DNA of 64,000 bases from Thalassospira profundimaris (GCF_003326795.1 NZ_JPWI01000001.1:806001-870000); one strand, 5' to 3'. Shown: positions 31,140 through 40,145, counted from the first letter of the stretch. The notes: generated by a model not told the origin, from the letters alone. Program-made: numbers and translations.

Positions 31140-31619
31140 ATGACCGATGTTGTTTTGAATGCGACCGACATTCGCATCTTGCAAGCCCTGCAAAAGGATG
31201 CCGGGATCAGCAATGTGCAACTGGCCGAATTGGTCGGTATGTCGCCATCTCCGTGTTTGCGCCGTGTCAAACAGCTTGAGGCATCCGGGATTATCAAGGG
31301 GCAGGTCGCCCTTGTCGATCGCAAGAAATTGGGATTCGGCGTGCTGGCAACAATTCAGGTCCGTTTGCAAAGCCACACCGAAGCCGGTGCCGAGGATTTT
31401 GCCCGTGCGATGAATGATCTGCCAGAAGTTCTATCCTGCTGGGCGATGACCGGACGGCAGGATTTTCTTCTTGTGGCGGTGGCGCGCGATATCGAAAGTT
31501 TCGGTGATTTCGTAACTCACAAGTTACTTTCAATGCCAAATGTGCGCGATGTTCAATCCAGTCTGGTTTTAAAGGAATACAAGAATCACACGGCCATTCC
31601 GATGCCCAAAGTGCCGTGA
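31140..31619 (+). CDS. Lrp/AsnC-family transcriptional regulator
   Basis: The 159-residue protein has an N-terminal helix-turn-helix ('ISNVQLAELVGMSPSPCLRR', about residues 21-45) and a C-terminal RAM/AsnC effector domain ('VLATIQVRLQSH', 'CWAMTGRQDFLLVAVARDI', 'SSLVLKEYKNHTAIP'). Such proteins bind amino acids and form octamers. I chose the ATG at 31140 (TGAGG seven bases upstream) over 31128. Its divergent position beside phhA suggests that it senses phenylalanine or tyrosine and controls phhA and itself through the 139-bp shared intergenic region. The ligand is inferred from context only. Confidence 0.93.
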   Translation: MTDVVLNATDIRILQALQKDAGISNVQLAELVGMSPSPCLRRVKQLEASGIIKGQVALVDRKKLGFGVLATIQVRLQSHTEAGAEDFARAMNDLPEVLSCWAMTGRQDFLLVAVARDIESFGDFVTHKLLSMPNVRDVQSSLVLKEYKNHTAIPMPKVP

Positions 31620-31729
31620 TCCGTCTTATGGGCGCGGGTGCGTTTCCAGATGCCGGATTGGCGATGCTTGCTTTTGACCCCAAGTTTCAGGCATAGGAAG
31701 AACAGTCCCACATCTGCCGGAGCATCCCG

Positions 31730-32740
31730 ATGACCCAGTCAATTGCTGCCAACCCGATCCTTGTCGAAGCCACCCGTGGCGAAATGGTCGAAAGTTTCCA
31801 CCGCGGCCGTTATGTCGTGATGAAAGCGGACGGGACCGTGGTGGATCAGGGTGGGGATATTGATGCCCTGATGTATCCGCGATCTGCGATCAAACCGTTG
31901 CTGGCAATTCCGTTTGTTGAAAGCGGTGCGGTTGAGGCATTCGGGCTTGAAGACAAGCACGTTGCCTTGGCCTGCTCGTCCCATAATGGTGAAGAAGAAC
32001 ATGCGCAGACGGTCAAGGCCTGGCTTGAGAAATTGGGGCTTTCGGTCGATACGCTGGAATGCGCACCGCATTATTCGCTAAGTGCAGCGGCCGGGATCAA
32101 ACAGGCATCGGATCACGTCACCCTGACCAAGGCGCACAACAACTGTTCAGGTAAACATTCGGGTTTCCTGAGCACCATTGTGCAGATGGGTGAGGACCCC
32201 AAAGGCTATATCGAGGAAGCCCATCCGGCACAGCAGCGCCTGATCAGGGTGCTTGAGGAAATGGGGGATTGTGATCTGTCATCGACCCCGCGCGGTATTG
32301 ATGGCTGTGGTATTCCGGTGATCGGGATGCGTTTGCGTGATCTTGGTCTTGCGATGGCACGCATGGCTGATCCGGCCGGACTTGATGAAAAACGCATTGC
32401 TGCAATCAAACGCATCCGCAAGGGATGTGCAAATGCCCCCTTCATGGTGGCGGGGACCGGTCGGTTCTGTACCGGTATCATGGAAGAATGCGGCGAGGAT
32501 GCGCTGGTCAAGGTTGGTGCCGAAGGCGTTTATTGTGCGGCTTTCCCCAAACAGGGGCTGGGTGTTGCCCTTAAGATCGATGATGGTACCCAGCGCGGGG
32601 CCGAGGTTGCGATGGGGGCACTTTTGCGCAAACATGGCGTGATTGACGATGCCAAGGCAGAAATCCTTAAGAACTATCTGACACCTGTCCTGACCAACTG
32701 GGCGGGCAAATATGCCGGTGATTTGCGCCCGGCATTCTGA
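31730..32740 (+). CDS. L-asparaginase, Rhizobium etli AnsA-type (class 3)
   Basis: It hydrolyses asparagine to aspartate and ammonia. It belongs to the beta-lactamase-like asparaginases, not the EcAII type. Key residues line up with the R. etli enzyme at a constant offset of four: S52 and K55 ('YPRSAIKPL'), the serine pair in 'ACSSHNGE' (S83/S84), C139 and K142 ('NNCSGKHSG') and C193 ('DGCGIP'). These are the catalytic Ser-Lys tandem and zinc-site residues known from the structure. It is 336 aa long. The ATG at 31730 has GGAG upstream. ynfA follows 24 bases later and may be cotranscribed. Confidence 0.93.
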   Translation: MTQSIAANPILVEATRGEMVESFHRGRYVVMKADGTVVDQGGDIDALMYPRSAIKPLLAIPFVESGAVEAFGLEDKHVALACSSHNGEEEHAQTVKAWLEKLGLSVDTLECAPHYSLSAAAGIKQASDHVTLTKAHNNCSGKHSGFLSTIVQMGEDPKGYIEEAHPAQQRLIRVLEEMGDCDLSSTPRGIDGCGIPVIGMRLRDLGLAMARMADPAGLDEKRIAAIKRIRKGCANAPFMVAGTGRFCTGIMEECGEDALVKVGAEGVYCAAFPKQGLGVALKIDDGTQRGAEVAMGALLRKHGVIDDAKAEILKNYLTPVLTNWAGKYAGDLRPAF

Positions 32741-32764
32741 TTTTCAGATCAAACAGGAAAATCA

Positions 32765-33085
32765 ATGCACAGCATTGCGGCCTATATCTTTGCAGCCTTT
32801 GCGGAAATTGCCGGGTGCTTTGCCTTTTGGGCGTGGTTGCGATCCGGAAAGTCTGTCTGGTGGATTGTGCCCGGTATTGCGTCGCTTGTCGTCTTTGCCT
32901 GGCTTCTGACCCGGGTTGAGGCGGAGTTTGCCGGGCGGGCCTTTGCGGCCTATGGCGGCGTTTATATTACGGCGTCGGTCTTCTGGATGTGGGCGGTGGA
33001 ACGGACCAGCCCGGACCGATGGGATGTGACAGGGCTTGTTGTCTGTTTGCTTGGTGCGGGAATTATCCTGTTTGCACCGCGCTAG
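32765..33085 (+). CDS. YnfA-family (UPF0060) small membrane protein
   Basis: The 106-residue protein has four hydrophobic segments: residues ~4-24 ('[20 protein letters not shown]'), ~31-48, ~60-78 ('[19 protein letters not shown]') and ~88-104 ('[14 protein letters not shown]'). '[10 protein letters not shown]' and '[11 protein letters not shown]' are family hallmarks. Members resemble small multidrug resistance transporters, and some YnfA proteins have been linked to efflux; the substrate here is unknown. AGGA precedes the ATG. It lies 24 bases after the asparaginase gene and converges with the kinase gene (22-base gap). Confidence 0.92.
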   Translation: MHSIAAYIFAAFAEIAGCFAFWAWLRSGKSVWWIVPGIASLVVFAWLLTRVEAEFAGRAFAAYGGVYITASVFWMWAVERTSPDRWDVTGLVVCLLGAGIILFAPR

Positions 33086-33107
33086 GCGCCGGTTTCGGGG
33101 CTCGGCG

Positions 33108-34508
33108 CTATTCGGTCGCCGGTTTTCCACTGCGATCTTCGGCCGGAAGCAGGACATGGAATGTTGTTCCTTTGCCCATTTCGGTTTCAAACCAGATGCG
33201 ACCACCGTGACGTACGGTGACGATGTCGTGCGTGATCGACAATCCCTGTCCCGTGCCTTTGCCAACTTCCTTGGTGGTAAAGAACGGATTGAATATTTTG
33301 GATCTGTTTTCCTTGGGAATGCCGGTGCCATTATCAGAAATGCTGATCAGGATACTGTCATCAAGCGAGGTCGTTTTGACCGTAATGATGCCTTCTGACG
33401 GCTTGCGCCCGGCTTCCTGAATGGCTTGAACCGCATTGACGATCAGATTGAGAAAGACCTGGTTGACCTCGTTGATATAGCACGGGATATGAGGAATTTC
33501 GGGATCAAACTTCTCGATGACGTCGGCGTAATGCTTCCATTCGTTGCGCGAAATTACGATGACATTTGAAAGAACGCGATTGATGTCGGTTGTGGTTTTT
33601 TCGGTTCCGCCGGGGTGCGAAAACTCCTTCATCGACAAGACAATGCGTGCGACCTGATTGATGCCATCAAGGGATTGCTGTGTGGCGTGGGGAATTTCTT
33701 CAAGCAGGAATTCCAGATCGGAATCACGCAATTGTCTGGCAAATTCCTCGAAGGTGTTGGCGGGCAGGCGGTCGCGGTTTTTCCACAATGTCTGCAAGGC
33801 CAGTCCCAGAACCCGCGACAAGGCACCGTAACTGTCATTAAGGAATTTCAGATTGTCGCGGATATACTGGCTTGGCGTATTGATTTCATGGGCGATGCCG
33901 CCTGCAAGATGGCCAATCGCCTCAAGCTTGAGAGCTTCACGCAGATCTTCTTCAAGCTTCTTTTGGGATTCTTCGGCCTGCTTGCGCCGGGTGATGTCGC
34001 GGAAGATATAGAGATAGCTCATTTCCGAGCTGAAATTGGCCGGGCTTACGATGATTTCCATCGGGAAGCTGTCGCCATCAAGGCGCTGGGCCATGGTTTC
34101 GGTATAGTCATATTTCAGAACGCCGGAACTGATATTGATGCAGCGGTTCAGCAACCTGTGGCGGACCGTCATTTTGCGATCAATAAAGATCACATCGACC
34201 GATGTGCCGTGAAGTTCGTTGCCTTGCGCGCGCAGAATTTCTTCTGCGGATTTATTGAAATCCTGAATGATGCCGGTGGCATCAACGATCAGAATCCCTT
34301 CGACCACCGTGTCGAGAATGGTTTTCAGGCGCTGGGTGATTTCCTTTTTGCGGCGGCGCTGTTCGTTGAACAGGGTCATATACCGCTTTTGTATTTCGGC
34401 AGGGGCCTGAATTTTCAGGGCTTCTTCAAGCAGGCCATCATTTGTGACCACCTCGTCGCCGCCGCTGAGAATTTTGGGTGGTTCGATATTGCCCTGATCA
34501 TCGGTCAT
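33108..34508 (-). CDS. Soluble PAS-domain sensor histidine kinase
   Basis: No membrane segment is visible, so the 466-residue kinase is probably cytoplasmic. An N-terminal helical region (to about residue 60) leads into a PAS domain ('ILDTVVEGILIVDATGIIQDF' ... 'YLYIFRDITRRKQAEE'), a coiled linker, the phospho-accepting His in 'LAGGIAHEINTPSQYI', and a catalytic ATPase domain with N box 'LNLIVNAVQAI', G1 'SDNGTGIP', F box 'FNPFFTTK' and G2 'GKGTGQGLSI'. The ATG at 34508 (GAG 7 bases upstream) is preferred to 34520. It is the last gene of a four-gene minus-strand group with three response regulators and is the obvious phosphodonor for them. Confidence 0.9.
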   Translation of the reverse strand: MTDDQGNIEPPKILSGGDEVVTNDGLLEEALKIQAPAEIQKRYMTLFNEQRRRKKEITQRLKTILDTVVEGILIVDATGIIQDFNKSAEEILRAQGNELHGTSVDVIFIDRKMTVRHRLLNRCINISSGVLKYDYTETMAQRLDGDSFPMEIIVSPANFSSEMSYLYIFRDITRRKQAEESQKKLEEDLREALKLEAIGHLAGGIAHEINTPSQYIRDNLKFLNDSYGALSRVLGLALQTLWKNRDRLPANTFEEFARQLRDSDLEFLLEEIPHATQQSLDGINQVARIVLSMKEFSHPGGTEKTTTDINRVLSNVIVISRNEWKHYADVIEKFDPEIPHIPCYINEVNQVFLNLIVNAVQAIQEAGRKPSEGIITVKTTSLDDSILISISDNGTGIPKENRSKIFNPFFTTKEVGKGTGQGLSITHDIVTVRHGGRIWFETEMGKGTTFHVLLPAEDRSGKPATE

Positions 34509-34538
34509 GGTGTTTCTCATCGCGCATGTGCTGCAGGA

Positions 34539-35729
34539 TCATTCTTCGGCACCTGTACCGCCACCGCCACGACGAATGCGGATCGGTTCATGAAACTGAT
34601 GGAGCTTCTGGAAAACGCGCAGGCGCTGGAGCTGAACCTCGGAAACATAGTTTCCATGCGTCAGTAAAACGTGACCGTCGCGGGTTTCGATGTCCGTCAT
34701 CAGAAAATCCCCCATCCGAAGATGTTTGAGATAGATGTCGTGCTCTGTTCCTTCGGGGAAGGTGGATTGGTCGTAGGATGGATCGATATCGGCCAATGCC
34801 AGTTCGATTTTATCGAGCAATGCCAGATCATAGCGCTTGGGCTTCTGGCGTAATTCTTCGAAATGCTGTTGAACGACCAGATCACTTTCAACAATTTTGC
34901 CAAGATCATTCAAGATACGCAGAATGCGGGACCCAAGCGGAATATCCTGTCCCTGTGGCCCATCTGCAGGGAAGCCCGAACCGTCATAGTCGCGATATTG
35001 CAGATAGACGATCTGTGCGACCTGTTCCAGACGGGGGATATGGGAAATCAGGTTGCGGGCAACTTCCGGGGTTCGGCGAACGACGTCGCGTTCAAGGGGT
35101 TGAAGTGCCTTGTCCTCGCCAAGGCGTGCGAGAATATCAGGCGGCAGCGAAACATAACCAATCGGGGCAAGCAGGGCGGCCAACCCCAATTCCCACGGAT
35201 GGGGATAACCGATCGGCCCGGCAATTCTGTCACACCATCTTTTGGCGCGCATGGCCTTGCCAAAGATTGTGGGATTAAGCTGTGCCAGAACTTCGGTCAG
35301 GACCTTGACGCTGCCGGCAAGGGTTTGTTCGATCAGGGCCTTTTCAGCGGTGATCAACTGATATTGCCGTAACCCGGCGCTCACACCGGTAATCAGTTCG
35401 TCATCTTCACAGGGCTTGTTGAAGAAACGGAATATGCGGCCCTGATTGATGGCTTCAACAGCGGTTTTCTGATCGGCATTGCCAGTCAGCATCATACCGA
35501 CGGTATCGGGGCTCAGTTTTGCGACCTCGGCCAATAATTGCACACCGTCCATTTCCGGCATGCGCATGTCGGCCACACAAACAGCATACCGGGCGCCGTC
35601 CTTGATCTTGGCGATGGCTTCAAGGGGGCCGATAGCCGTGTCAAAATTGAACTTGCCGCGTAACCTGCGCTTCAAACCCATCAGCAAGTTTTCATCATCA
35701 TCGACGAAAAGGACAACGGGATCTTCCAT
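34539..35729 (-). CDS. Response regulator with degenerate HD-GYP-type output domain
   Basis: Residues 1-125 form a receiver (acidic pocket 'VDDDE', phosphoacceptor D54 in 'VADMRMPEMDG', Lys in 'FFNKPCED'). Residues ~150-330 resemble the HD-GYP cyclic-di-GMP phosphodiesterase fold. However, where the family has 'LLHDIGK' this protein reads 'LLAPIGYVSLP', and the GYP motif is D-G-S-G-F-P followed by 'IPLGSRIL'. The metal-binding His-Asp pair is missing, so catalysis is unlikely and a binding or scaffold role is inferred. The ATG at 35729 has GGGGAGG upstream (396 aa). The C-terminal ~90 residues are not assigned and end in a glycine run. The next gene upstream ends 14 bases away. Confidence 0.85.
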   Translation of the reverse strand: MEDPVVLFVDDDENLLMGLKRRLRGKFNFDTAIGPLEAIAKIKDGARYAVCVADMRMPEMDGVQLLAEVAKLSPDTVGMMLTGNADQKTAVEAINQGRIFRFFNKPCEDDELITGVSAGLRQYQLITAEKALIEQTLAGSVKVLTEVLAQLNPTIFGKAMRAKRWCDRIAGPIGYPHPWELGLAALLAPIGYVSLPPDILARLGEDKALQPLERDVVRRTPEVARNLISHIPRLEQVAQIVYLQYRDYDGSGFPADGPQGQDIPLGSRILRILNDLGKIVESDLVVQQHFEELRQKPKRYDLALLDKIELALADIDPSYDQSTFPEGTEHDIYLKHLRMGDFLMTDIETRDGHVLLTHGNYVSEVQLQRLRVFQKLHQFHEPIRIRRGGGGTGAEE

Positions 35730-35743
35730 GATGTCTGCCTCCC

Positions 35744-36967
35744 CTATTTCGCAAGTTCGCAGTACTTTTGCTCGACCTTTAGCGCGGTTTCGCGCCATGC
35801 GGGCAGGCGGTCGGTCTTACCCAGACGGTCAAGATATTCAAGGTCGATCCGGCTTTCGGGGGCCTTGCCGGTTCTGAGTTCGACGGCGACCTCGCGGGCA
35901 AGATGTTGCGCAACATAGATTGTCGTCAGCGCGTTCATTTCACGGTGCGGGGTGTCTTGCGGGCGATGGTGATAAGCCACGGTCTGAACCATTGCACTGG
36001 GGAACCCCCACAGGCCAAGAAGATAGGCTCCGATTTCAGGGTGTGCGGCACCAAACTGCTCATATTCAGCGACATAGATCGGGATATCTTCGGTTTCGAC
36101 ACGCTTGATGACTTCGGTCATTTCGCGCGCGCGAAATGCATAAAGGATCAGGCTGCCGGTATGGCTTAGCATGCCGATGGCGGCCATCACGCTGATGATT
36201 TCGCGATCAAGTTTTTCCTGTTCGGCGATCAATGTGGCCAGAACGCCAAGTTGCTGACTGCGCTGGCACAGTTGCATCATCCGCGTTGCATCGCTTTTCG
36301 GGCCGTCATAGCTGCGAAACAGGCCGGTAAAAAGTGCCAGGGCCTTGAGTGTGTCAATCCCGATCATGCGGATTGCCTGCGAAACCGACGTGATATTCTG
36401 ACGAATGGCAAAATAGGCCGAATTGGTGAGTTTCAGGACCTCGGCTGTCAGTGCGATATCGGAGGACACAATTGATGTCAGGGTGTCATTGCTGACAAGC
36501 GGGTCTTCAAGTGCGCGCACCAGATTGCTGTATGTCGTTGGCGGTGAGGCAAGTGTATCAATCCCCCCAACCAGCGCACGCAAATCCGGATTGGTCAGCA
36601 AGTTGCGTAAATCCAGCGCATTGTCGATGGTTTCAAGCAGCAGACGGTCGTCGCACGGTTTCGCCAGATACTGGTGAGCAGGGCCGACTGTGCGCAGGAT
36701 GGCTTCCTGTTCGCTAAAGCCGGAAAGAATGATCCGTGCTGTATGGGGATGCTTTTTCTGCATCACGGTCAGGAGTTCTGCGCCGTCTGTTCCGGGCATA
36801 CGCATATCCGAAATGACAACATCAGGTTCCATTTCATCGGCTTGTGCAATTGCACTTTCTGCGTTCTGGGCAAAGGTCAGCTTCCAGTCCGGCCGAATTG
36901 AATGAAGCCGACGGCGCAAGCCTTCCAGAATGTTTGTTTCATCATCAACAAAAAGGATGATGCTCAT
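35744..36967 (-). CDS. Response regulator with HDOD output domain (copy A)
   Basis: The 407 residues comprise a receiver (D54 in 'VISDMRMPGTDG', Lys in 'YLAKPCDD') and an HDOD domain, about residues 140-340 ('IVSSDIALTAEVLKLTNSAYF', 'ISVMAAIGMLSHTGSLIL', 'VAYHHRPQDTPH'). HDOD domains are HD-fold relatives that usually lack phosphohydrolase activity and act in signalling protein complexes. The ATG at 36967 follows GAGG. It is a tandem paralogue of the gene at 37107-38330, with the same length and motif spacing. It precedes the degenerate HD-GYP regulator by 14 bases, so the two are surely cotranscribed. Confidence 0.9.
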   Translation of the reverse strand: MSIILFVDDETNILEGLRRRLHSIRPDWKLTFAQNAESAIAQADEMEPDVVISDMRMPGTDGAELLTVMQKKHPHTARIILSGFSEQEAILRTVGPAHQYLAKPCDDRLLLETIDNALDLRNLLTNPDLRALVGGIDTLASPPTTYSNLVRALEDPLVSNDTLTSIVSSDIALTAEVLKLTNSAYFAIRQNITSVSQAIRMIGIDTLKALALFTGLFRSYDGPKSDATRMMQLCQRSQQLGVLATLIAEQEKLDREIISVMAAIGMLSHTGSLILYAFRAREMTEVIKRVETEDIPIYVAEYEQFGAAHPEIGAYLLGLWGFPSAMVQTVAYHHRPQDTPHREMNALTTIYVAQHLAREVAVELRTGKAPESRIDLEYLDRLGKTDRLPAWRETALKVEQKYCELAK

Positions 36968-37106
36968 GATATGCCTCTTATGCGTGTTCCATGAATGATA
37001 GATGGGGTGAAATCTACCCAAATCATAGTCCGCATATGAGGAGGGTCTTCGGCATTTACATGGAATCCCCAGAAAACAGGGCGCAACCGTAGGGTGAATT
37101 TATTTT

Positions 37107-38330
37107 CTAGTTGTTGGTCAGTTCACTATATTTCAGGGACACAATACGGGCGATATTTTTCCATTCTTCGAGACGGTCTGCCTTGCCGATAAGGGAAAGA
37201 TAGTCCATGTCGATGAGGTTTTCGACAGCACGCCCCTTGTCCTGATCGGCGATCTCACGTGCCAGATGTTGCGCGACATAGATTGATGTCAGTGCATTCA
37301 TCTCCTTGTGTGGGAGATCCATCGGTCGATGATGATAAGCAACAGCCTGAACGACCGGTGCAGGAAAACCCCAAAGACCAAGAAGGTAAGCCCCGATTTC
37401 GGCGTGTCCGGCACCGAATTGCTCAGTTTCGGCCTGATCAATGGAAATGCCTTCGGCCTCGACCCGTTTGGTTACGGCATCCATTTCATTTGCCCGGTTC
37501 GTATACAAGATCAGGGTGCCAATGTGGCTTAGCATCCCGATGCTTGGAACGGCATGGCAAATTTCGCGGGGAAGTTTTTCATATTCGGCAATCAGGGCGG
37601 CAGTGACGCCTATTTGCTGGCTGCGATGGCACAGGCGTTTCAGGTTGGCTGCCTGACCGGGCGGGCCATCAAAACCGCGATAGAGACCGACAAACAGTGC
37701 AAGCGCCTTGAGCGTTTCCATGCCCAGCATGCGGACAGCGTGGGAAACAGATGCAACATTCTGGGTCACGGCGAAGTAGGACGAATTGGTCAGCTTGAGA
37801 ACTTCCGTCGTCAGTGCGATATCGGATTCAACGATCTTTGAAATGCTTTCAAGGGAATAATCCGGATTGGAAAATGCACTTTCGAGCCGGATATAGGTGT
37901 CGGGCGGTGATGCCAGACTTTTGGATTCCGCAACCAGTGTCCTGAGCTCCGGACTTTGAAGCAGCTGGCGCAGACCAAGTGCGTTTTCAATGCTTTCAAT
38001 CAGGCTTTCATTGTCACAGGGCTTGCTGAGGAACTGATGCGCCGGACCAATGGTTCGCAGGTAGGACGCGTTGTCGGCATGTCCCGTCAGAATGATCCGG
38101 ACGGCATCAGGATGGGTATCCTGAAGCTTTTCCAGAAGCGTAATTCCGTCCATTTCCGGCATCTGTATGTCGGAAACGATAACGTCAAAATTCCGGTCTT
38201 TGGCAAGAGACAGGGCTTCTGCACCGCTTGCAGCGAAATGCAAATCCCAATCCGGTCGCGCACTGCGCAGCCGACGTCTGAGTGCGCTCAGGATGTTTGC
38301 GTCGTCATCGACAAAAAGGATCTGATGCAT
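37107..38330 (-). CDS. Response regulator with HDOD output domain (copy B)
   Basis: It has 407 residues and the same architecture as its downstream neighbour: receiver with D54 ('VSDIQMPEMDG') and Lys ('FLSKPCDN'), then an HDOD domain ('IVESDIALTTEVLKLTNSSYF', 'VPSIGMLSHIGTLILY', 'VAYHHRPMDLPH'). The two copies share long identical words, such as 'IGAYLLGLWGFP' and 'SIYVAQHLARE' (TIYVAQHLARE in copy A), so they are an internal duplication that has diverged moderately. A clear Shine-Dalgarno is not visible at the ATG. It is the first gene of the four-gene group; 139 bases separate it from copy A. Confidence 0.9.
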   Translation of the reverse strand: MHQILFVDDDANILSALRRRLRSARPDWDLHFAASGAEALSLAKDRNFDVIVSDIQMPEMDGITLLEKLQDTHPDAVRIILTGHADNASYLRTIGPAHQFLSKPCDNESLIESIENALGLRQLLQSPELRTLVAESKSLASPPDTYIRLESAFSNPDYSLESISKIVESDIALTTEVLKLTNSSYFAVTQNVASVSHAVRMLGMETLKALALFVGLYRGFDGPPGQAANLKRLCHRSQQIGVTAALIAEYEKLPREICHAVPSIGMLSHIGTLILYTNRANEMDAVTKRVEAEGISIDQAETEQFGAGHAEIGAYLLGLWGFPAPVVQAVAYHHRPMDLPHKEMNALTSIYVAQHLAREIADQDKGRAVENLIDMDYLSLIGKADRLEEWKNIARIVSLKYSELTNN

Positions 38331-38428
38331 GCGGCCAATTCATATCATTTGCTGTCTTGCAGATGGGCGCTTTTGCCGCTCAGAACAAGATTACGGCTGC
38401 AATTCAAAGGAAGCAGAGAAGAAAAACC

Positions 38429-38656
38429 GTGTGCAAACGGTCTGTTTGCGGCAATGCGGGATGATCAATGCGATGCCAAAGGGCAGAAAACAGGGATGTC
38501 TGGCAGGCTGATCTGACCACAGCAGATTTTTCGCATGCCGGTCTTTGGAGCTCTGATTTGAGTGAACCCGGTTCAAAGGGGCCAGCGGAAACCGTGTTGG
38601 ACGAAGTTGATCTGACTGAGGCCGGAATTAAGGGCGCCCCGCCCAACGGTTCCTGA
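38429..38656 (+). pseudogene. Frameshifted C-terminal remnant of a pentapeptide-repeat gene
   Basis: This stretch matches the 3' part of the intact pentapeptide gene that begins 180 bases downstream. In one frame it reads 'DDQCDAKGQKTG' against 'VDQRDKKGAKTG'. After a one-base deletion near 38495 it continues in another frame as 'VWQADLTTADF' against 'VWRADLTNTIF', and ends 'VDLTEAGIKGA' against 'TDLSEVELEGA'. The nucleotide match is clear around the shift. It appears to be the tail of a duplicated, largely deleted copy. It occupies the upstream region of the divergent HDOD regulator. Confidence 0.75.
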
Positions 38657-38838
38657 TCAGATATCGAAACCTGCCAAAGGCTCCTGACCATCAGGGGGGG
38701 ATGCAAAATCCAATATCCTTCGCTAGAACGACTTTAAGTATTAGCGCCATGCGATTTGCGTTGCGTTGGGATCAGTTGTTGAAGTTTATTAGAAAGATAC
38801 AAAGCAATGTGATCTCGCTAAGGGGGAATATCGGTCAC

Positions 38839-40113
38839 ATGACAGAACGTGCCGAGCTGATTAATGCGATCAAGTTGCATCAGCTTTATCTGAACCAAAA
38901 GCCGGGCGGTCAGCGCATGCAAGTGCGTAACGGCAATTTGTCCCGCATCAAAATGAGCAAAATCAGTTTGCAGGAGGCCGTTCTTCCGGGGGCGAACTTC
39001 ATCCAGGCGACCGCACATAATGTCTGTTTTGATTATTGTGATCTGTTTGGCTCCAACTTTGTCGAAGCCGATCTGGAAGGATCAAGTTTCCTGCGTGCCG
39101 ATCTGCGCGGTGCAAACATGGCGCGGGCCAAACTGCGCAATGCCAATCTGACCGGTATTGATCTGCGGGCCGGCATTATGGTGGTCATTGAAGGTTCCCA
39201 GGAACGTCCGGTCAAACGGACGACCGATATGACCAACGCGGACCTTGAAGGTGCCATGATGTGGGGGGCCAATCTTTCAGGCACAAACATGTCGGGATCA
39301 CGGCTTGCACATACTGATATGAGTGATGCCAACATGTTTGCGGTCAACCTTGAAGGGGCCGACCTGACGGGCTGTAACCTTAACGGGGCAAAGCTGCGTA
39401 ATGCGAACCTCAAAGGGGCCAAGCTCAAAGGGTGCGAGCTTGTCGGTGCCGATCTGAGCGGTGCGAACCTGCGCAATGTGGATATGACCGGTGTTGACCT
39501 TAGTCAGGCCAATACATCCTATTCGATTGGTGGGGGCACTCCGACAGCGCCTTTGGCCGACGATATTCGTGATCTGGTAAATGGTCATAGTGAATGGCTT
39601 GCCACCGGTGGCAAAAGCGGTGAACCCATGATCGCGATTGGCCGTGATCTGACCGGTCTGGATTTTTCAGGGCTGGATTTGTCGGGTGCGTGTTTTGACA
39701 AATGCATTCTGCGTGGCGCCCTGTTCGTTGATACGATCCTGGCGATGTGTTCGATGCGCGATGCAAACATGCAAAAGGTCCGTATGAATGGTGCGGCTCT
39801 GGATGGTGTTCGTATGACCAATTCCGACTGTACGGAAGCCGTATTTCAGGGCGTGAAATTTGGCGGTGTTGATCAGCGCGATAAAAAGGGGGCCAAGACC
39901 GGAACTGTTTGGCGCGCGGATTTGACCAACACGATCTTTGAGCAGGCGGATCTGCGGAACTCGGTCTTTGAGGAAGCCCAAATGAAGGGCGCGAACCTTA
40001 CCAAGGCCAATGTCGCCGGTGTTGCCTTTGGTGATACCGATCTGAGCGAGGTTGAGCTTGAAGGTGCGAATGTGGGACTGGTTCTGAACGGAAATATTCC
40101 CCGCCGGAAGTGA
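38839..40113 (+). CDS. Pentapeptide-repeat protein
   Basis: The 424-residue protein has an N-terminal non-repeat part (~50 aa), then A(D/N)LxG-type pentapeptides in two blocks, roughly residues 60-220 and 265-410. Typical units are 'ADLRGANMARAKLRNANL' and 'LKGAKLKGCELVGADLSGAN'. They are separated by an unrelated stretch ('DDIRDLVNGHSEWLATGGKS') carrying a zinc-free helical linker. The repeats fold as a right-handed quadrilateral beta-helix. There is no signal peptide, so it is probably cytoplasmic. The ATG at 38839 is preceded by AGGGGGA; an in-frame ATG at 38701 lacks a ribosome binding site. Family members bind proteins (some mimic DNA), so a partner in the adjacent signalling cluster is possible but unproven. 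Confidence 0.88.
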   Translation: MTERAELINAIKLHQLYLNQKPGGQRMQVRNGNLSRIKMSKISLQEAVLPGANFIQATAHNVCFDYCDLFGSNFVEADLEGSSFLRADLRGANMARAKLRNANLTGIDLRAGIMVVIEGSQERPVKRTTDMTNADLEGAMMWGANLSGTNMSGSRLAHTDMSDANMFAVNLEGADLTGCNLNGAKLRNANLKGAKLKGCELVGADLSGANLRNVDMTGVDLSQANTSYSIGGGTPTAPLADDIRDLVNGHSEWLATGGKSGEPMIAIGRDLTGLDFSGLDLSGACFDKCILRGALFVDTILAMCSMRDANMQKVRMNGAALDGVRMTNSDCTEAVFQGVKFGGVDQRDKKGAKTGTVWRADLTNTIFEQADLRNSVFEEAQMKGANLTKANVAGVAFGDTDLSEVELEGANVGLVLNGNIPRRK

Positions 40114-40145
40114 TTGTCGGGACAACCAGCAATGCCTCAAGACGC

